Part shown: positions 60,646 through 64,000 of the stretch, piece after piece
Position numbering within the stretch: the stretch's first letter is position 1
Layout of the letters: every line of letters starts with the position of its first letter
DNA from: Spirochaetes bacterium RBG_16_49_21
GTDB taxonomy: Bacteria; Spirochaetota; UBA4802; UBA5550
Assembly (NCBI GenBank): GCA_001829495.1
Contig: MIBJ01000041.1
Span: 1-64,000 of the forward strand
Direction: 5' to 3'
Length of the DNA: 64,000 nucleotides
Notes under the pieces: generated by a model
Seen by the model: the letters and a program-made list of their open reading frames with translations, nothing else
Databases searched by the model: none
Told to the model about the DNA's origin: nothing
Program-made: the position numbers and the translations under genes

Positions 60646-60850
60646 CAGGCCAGTAATAATTCTCTTCATGCCCTGTTTCTTATACATTTCTTGGCAGAAC
60701 TCAGCCACATTGAAGAAGGGAGCAGCAGATTTTTGCAAGAGTTTTTTTGAAGCAGTTCGGTTGCCGCCGAGTGCGAATTTGTTTCCTTTATCGCTTATCG
60801 CTGCATGAAATCCTAATTGACACCGGGCAAGAGGCTGCTCGAATATCGTC

Positions 60851-62014
60851 ATGATTTTCAGGATAATCGCACGCTCCCCTGATTCAGCCGCCCGTGCCGG
60901 CGAGATCGTTACCTGTCGCGGCCTCATACAAACTCCCGCGTTCATGCCGGTGGCCACCCGGGGTACGGTGCGGGCGTTATCGCTCCGGGATATTGAAGAG
61001 CTCGGATTCGACATAATACTGTCAAACACGTATCACCTTTACCTCCAGCCCGGCATTGAGGTACTGGCGCAGGCGCACGGCCTCCATAATTTCATGAGCT
61101 TCCAGGGGCCCATTCTCACCGATTCCGGAGGATTCCAGGTTTTTTCCCTGTCGGATTTCTGCCGTGTTTTGGAAAGCGGCGTTGAATTCAGGTCCCTGCG
61201 CGACGGCTCTCTCCATTTTTTTTCTCCTGAGTCCGTTCTGGATATACAGAGGGTGCTCGGCTCCGACATCATGATGGTGCTTGACCAGTGCGCCGGCTAT
61301 CCGGTTCCGGAAGAGACGGCCCGCAATGCCGTAGACAGGACGGTAGACTGGGCCCGGCTCTCCCGGAACTACTGGCGTTCTTCGTTTGATGCGGAGAAAC
61401 AAGCCTTGTTTGCCGTGGTACAGGGAAGCGTGTATAAGGATCTGCGGAGGGAGTGCGCGGAGCGCCTGGTCGAATATGGTTTTTCCGGGTATGCCGTCGG
61501 TGGGCTTTCGGTCGGTGAGCCGAAGGACGCATATCGGGAAATAACCGAATATACCCTCGGCCTGCTTCCTCCTGACCGGCCGCGGTATATGATGGGCGTG
61601 GGGAGCCCGCTTGAGATCCTCTGGGCGGTCAAACACGGCACCGATATGTTTGATTCGGTCATGCCGACGCGGATAGCACGGAACGGTACGATCTTCACCT
61701 CAAGCGGGAGGGTGAATATAAAATCAGCGGTTTATGAATCCGATTTTGCTCCCCTTGATGACCGGTGCGGCTGCTATGTGTGCAGGAGCTTTACCCGCTC
61801 GTATCTGCGCCATTTGTATAAGGCCGGCGAGATAACGGCCCTGATTTACAATACCTATCATAATTTATTCTTTATGAATTCTTTCATGGCTGATATAAGA
61901 AAAAGCATAACGAGCGGCGGGTTTCCGGAATTATATGATAAATGGGAGCGCTTATATCGGAATGACGGCAATTCGGATCACCGGCAGGCACAGGGAACAA
62001 ATAAATTATCTTGA
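60851..62014 (+). CDS. tgt: tRNA-guanine transglycosylase
   Basis: A 387-residue enzyme exchanging guanine-34 for preQ1 in GUN-anticodon tRNAs, part of queuosine synthesis. The catalytic Asp lies in ILTDSGGFQVFSL (D91) with the second in FDSVMPTRIAR. Substrate-binding GGLSVGEP and the zinc motif RCGCYVCRSF with a later His are intact. Length is standard. No other queuosine gene is in the window. Confidence 0.97.
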   Translation: MIFRIIARSPDSAARAGEIVTCRGLIQTPAFMPVATRGTVRALSLRDIEELGFDIILSNTYHLYLQPGIEVLAQAHGLHNFMSFQGPILTDSGGFQVFSLSDFCRVLESGVEFRSLRDGSLHFFSPESVLDIQRVLGSDIMMVLDQCAGYPVPEETARNAVDRTVDWARLSRNYWRSSFDAEKQALFAVVQGSVYKDLRRECAERLVEYGFSGYAVGGLSVGEPKDAYREITEYTLGLLPPDRPRYMMGVGSPLEILWAVKHGTDMFDSVMPTRIARNGTIFTSSGRVNIKSAVYESDFAPLDDRCGCYVCRSFTRSYLRHLYKAGEITALIYNTYHNLFFMNSFMADIRKSITSGGFPELYDKWERLYRNDGNSDHRQAQGTNKLS

Positions 62015-62088
62015 CATCAAAAATATATACAATTATAGTGTTGCGGATTGGATTTAAGTACCCATTCTGATGAGGGGGATGCGGCACA

Positions 62089-62424
62089 ATGGACATAATG
62101 AGCAGATCAAAAGGGGATGTCGTTATTTTAGATATCTCCGGAGAGATAGATCTCTACAACGCTCCTGAGATCAAGGATATCATCAATAAGTTGATAGAAG
62201 AAAGAAAATATAACGTCGTCATTAATCTGGAAAAGGTATCATATATCGACTCTTCGGGAATCGGGGCCCTTATCTCCAGCCTGTCAAATCTCAAGAAATA
62301 TCAGGGCGGATTAAAAATCATCAATGTGTTCGCTTCGGTTAGAAAAGTTTTTGAGCTGACCAAGCTTACCTCATTTTTTGAGATATTCAGCTCTGAAGAA
62401 GAAGCTATTAATTCTTTCTCCTGA
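62089..62424 (+). CDS. STAS-domain anti-sigma factor antagonist
   Basis: A 111-residue single STAS domain. VVILDISGEIDLYNAPEIKDII leads to the phosphorylation site region VSYIDSSGIGALISSL with the conserved Ser, then LKIINVFASVRKVFELTKL. It is the partner type of anti-sigma kinases (SpoIIAA/RsbV-like); no anti-sigma kinase is adjacent. The stop lies 13 nt before the ATG of the LysM lipoprotein gene. Confidence 0.93.
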   Translation: MDIMSRSKGDVVILDISGEIDLYNAPEIKDIINKLIEERKYNVVINLEKVSYIDSSGIGALISSLSNLKKYQGGLKIINVFASVRKVFELTKLTSFFEIFSSEEEAINSFS

Positions 62425-62437
62425 TGGAGGAGCTCCA

Positions 62438-63652
62438 ATGGTGAAAAATAGAAGATATCGTATTCCTCTCATCGCAGCCCTGCCGGTCATTATATTTATG
62501 AGTTGCCGGATGAGTGTTCCCATCCGGGAGATGACCGATGCTAAGAAAGGGATAGCGGACGCCCAGAAGGCGAAAGCGGATAAATATGCCGGCGATGAGC
62601 TGGAATCAGCGGTAAAAAAACTTTTTGACAGCCAGGACAGGCTCGCAAAAAAGGATGCGGACGGGGCAAAGAAATCGGCTGAGGAATCCGCGAATTTGGC
62701 CCTCGCCGCTTATAATCGGGCAGTGCCCCTCCTGGCCAGGGACGCCATTGCCGTTGCGGAGAAGAGCTTCAGTGAAGCGGGAGAAATCAGCGCGGATCGG
62801 CTGGCTCCGGAGGAGTACCGCGAGGCTCAGGAGAAGCTCAATGAGGCAAACGATCTTTTCCAGAATAAAAAATACCCTGAATCGTATATGGCGGCCCTGA
62901 AGGCTGATGAAAAGGCTAAAGAAGCCCGGAACTCCGCGATCGGTAAAAAGGATATACTGCGGGATTCTATCGTTGAGGTGAAGCGGATCCTGGAAGAGGC
63001 GGAAAGGTACGGGGCCAAGAAATATGCGCCCGATAAATTCAACCTGGCGAACGAAAGCGTCGCGATCGCGGAAAAATCGTATGATTCGCTTGAGCTCAAA
63101 AGGGGCTTTTCCGCCGTTGAGGTGGCGAAGCTCAATGCCGACGACGCGCTGCTGACGGCGCTTACGGCGAGCGCCCGCGACCGGCTTGCTTCGGCGGAAA
63201 AGACGGTGGAGCAGGCCCGGAATTCTGCTTCAGCGGCGCAGAAAAAAGACGAGATGAACGCAGCCACGGAGTCGCTGGATAACGCGAAAGCGGCGCTTGA
63301 TGATTCAAAATATAAGGAGTCTATTGCCGCGTCCGAGGAAGCGATACGGCTGGCCCTGAGTGCGATGAATAAAAAGACTGAAGGGACGGAGATCGTGTCC
63401 GCGGAAAGCGGAGAGAAAGAGGAAGGGAAATCCGCCGACCAGGAGCAGAAGATTACCGAAGAGAAGGATTATGAATTATATACCGTCGTGTACCGGCGCA
63501 CGTACAAGGATTGTCTCTGGTACATAGCGATGAAGTATTATCGGAACCCGCGACTGTGGAAGAAAATATATGAATTCAACAGGGACAAGATAAAGAACCC
63601 GGATCTCATATATCCCGGGTGGGTCCTGAAAGTCCCTAAATTGAAAAAGTAG
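62438..63652 (+). CDS. DUF4398/LysM lipoprotein
   Basis: About 404 residues from ATG 62438, with GGAGGAG 7 nt upstream; the ORF-track start overlaps the STAS gene and is rejected. The signal MVKNRRYRIPLIAALPVIIFMSC has lipobox IFMSC. A long Ala/Lys/Glu-rich helical part (residues ~30-320) has repeats in the style of DUF4398 (AKADKYAGDELESAVKKLFDSQDRLAKKDADGAKKSAEESANLA). A LysM-type module at the C-terminus (YIAMKYYRNPRLWKKIYEFNRDKIKNPDLIYPGWVLKVP) should bind peptidoglycan. A lipid-anchored, cell-wall-bound strut is a reasonable reading. Confidence 0.85.
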   Translation: MVKNRRYRIPLIAALPVIIFMSCRMSVPIREMTDAKKGIADAQKAKADKYAGDELESAVKKLFDSQDRLAKKDADGAKKSAEESANLALAAYNRAVPLLARDAIAVAEKSFSEAGEISADRLAPEEYREAQEKLNEANDLFQNKKYPESYMAALKADEKAKEARNSAIGKKDILRDSIVEVKRILEEAERYGAKKYAPDKFNLANESVAIAEKSYDSLELKRGFSAVEVAKLNADDALLTALTASARDRLASAEKTVEQARNSASAAQKKDEMNAATESLDNAKAALDDSKYKESIAASEEAIRLALSAMNKKTEGTEIVSAESGEKEEGKSADQEQKITEEKDYELYTVVYRRTYKDCLWYIAMKYYRNPRLWKKIYEFNRDKIKNPDLIYPGWVLKVPKLKK

Positions 63653-64000
63653 CGAGGATAAACACTTCTTTGCCCTCACCCGCGCTCCGCACACCCTCTC
63701 CTCTGTAGAGACGCAATGCATTGCGTCTCTACAGAGGAGAGGGTGTGCGAATTATAAGGTTTCATCCTTCAGACTCCCCCTCTCCTTTTTTCATTTCTTA
63801 ATGGGAGAGGGGGCCGGGGGGTGAGGGTGCGTCCCGGCGAGAGTATCTTCTTAGACAGCTCCTCGGTTCCCCCGAATTTGACTTGACTGAAATAAGGATG
63901 CTTCACCATTATCTTTCATGACGGGTATCCGCGCCGCTGTTTTTCTTTTCAGTTATGCGGCGAAGGTGCTGAATCAAGAGCAACATTTATAAACCATGTG
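63653..64000. other. Repeat-rich intergenic end of window
   Basis: The last ~350 nt contain no supported gene. They hold CCCTCACCCGCGC (as at 60616), a perfect 62-bp palindrome at 63688-63749, and a second inverted pair (CCCCCTCTCC at ~63776 with GGGAGAGGGGG at ~63802), then GGGGGTGAGGGTGCG. This looks like a patchwork of dispersed palindromic repeats. Confidence 0.6.
63688..63749. repeat. Perfect 62-bp palindrome without loop
   Basis: The left arm of 31 nt, ending GTAGAGACGCAATG, is followed directly by its exact reverse complement, with no spacer. The inner GTAGAGACGCAATG-type arms occur as dispersed repeats in several environmental genomes in my recollection. Confidence 0.8.

Noticed and set aside
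60619-61029. 136-aa ORF on the - strand before and over tgt
   Set aside because: Half of it is antisense to the conserved Tgt N-terminus. The rest covers the intergenic hairpin. There is no ribosome site.

Overview
The window looks like a chromosomal segment of an uncultured diderm bacterium of roughly 50% GC. It carries DAP-pathway genes, many lipobox lipoproteins, two signal-peptide outer-membrane barrel candidates and an outer-membrane lipoprotein-sorting homologue. Several gene styles (a DUF4398/LysM lipoprotein behind a STAS protein, a TPR protein with a FlgO-like N-terminus, a CBS-PAS-Fis regulator) make Spirochaetota, Leptospirales-like, my best guess. There is no 16S gene here, so that is inference. 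Genes are densely packed with many 1-4 nt overlaps. I see no phage, transposase or CRISPR array.

Layout. 1-9.2 kb (+): a compact isoprenoid cluster holding a U32-family Fe-S protein, a terpene cyclase, dxs, a trans-prenyl diphosphate synthase, type 2 IPP isomerase (fni), a DUF116 protein and dxr. The cyclase is the most striking gene. It has the DCTAE acid motif and active-site residues of oxidosqualene (sterol) cyclases, not the DxDD motif of squalene-hopene cyclases. The U32 family includes O2-independent hydroxylases, so the U32-cyclase pairing is the best candidate here for an undescribed pathway. 9.2-18 kb: a cNMP-binding/GGDEF protein, a DUF2179 membrane protein, a CbiR-like cobamide remodelling enzyme, envelope proteins and a TPR protein. 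17-24 kb (-): rlmI, murI, a DUF2914 protein, CDF, TerC and DedA membrane proteins, and an orphan. 24.5-34 kb: a two-gene alkaline-phosphatase-superfamily transferase unit, serS with tRNA-Phe directly upstream, a CE6-like esterase, a TPR protein, lgt, rpmE and rho. 34-38 kb (-): lipoprotein, dapA, dapB and a CBS-PAS-Fis regulator, all nearly overlapping.

38-45 kb: an AbiEii-type nucleotidyltransferase pair, an enoyl-CoA hydratase homologue, a radical SAM enzyme, rsmE with an odd repeat-encoded tail, a LolA-like protein, an outer-membrane protein, and an MNT/HEPN toxin-antitoxin locus whose HEPN gene is broken by a TAG codon. 44.7-49.5 kb: LysM-M23 peptidase, proC, yggS, nitroreductase, flavodoxin-like protein and adk. 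49.6-54.8 kb (+): a four-gene unit of membrane protein, PAS kinase-like protein lacking the phospho-acceptor His, RavA-like MoxR ATPase and ViaA-like VWA protein. 54.8-60.6 kb (-): a sugar epimerase, a DUF4015 glycoside-hydrolase-like protein, a pentapeptide-repeat lipoprotein, a signal-peptidase-like protein without catalytic residues, and an MBL hydrolase. 60.8-64 kb (+): tgt, a STAS protein and a LysM lipoprotein, then a repeat-rich end with a perfect 62-bp palindrome.

Intergenic spaces repeatedly hold long, nearly perfect hairpins. Two sequence families recur: one with a CCGCCGCC/GGCGGCGG core and one with CGAAGGCGAGGATG/CATCCTCGCCTTCG arms. Many sit just after stop codons and probably terminate transcription, but their shared sequence indicates dispersed palindromic repeats.
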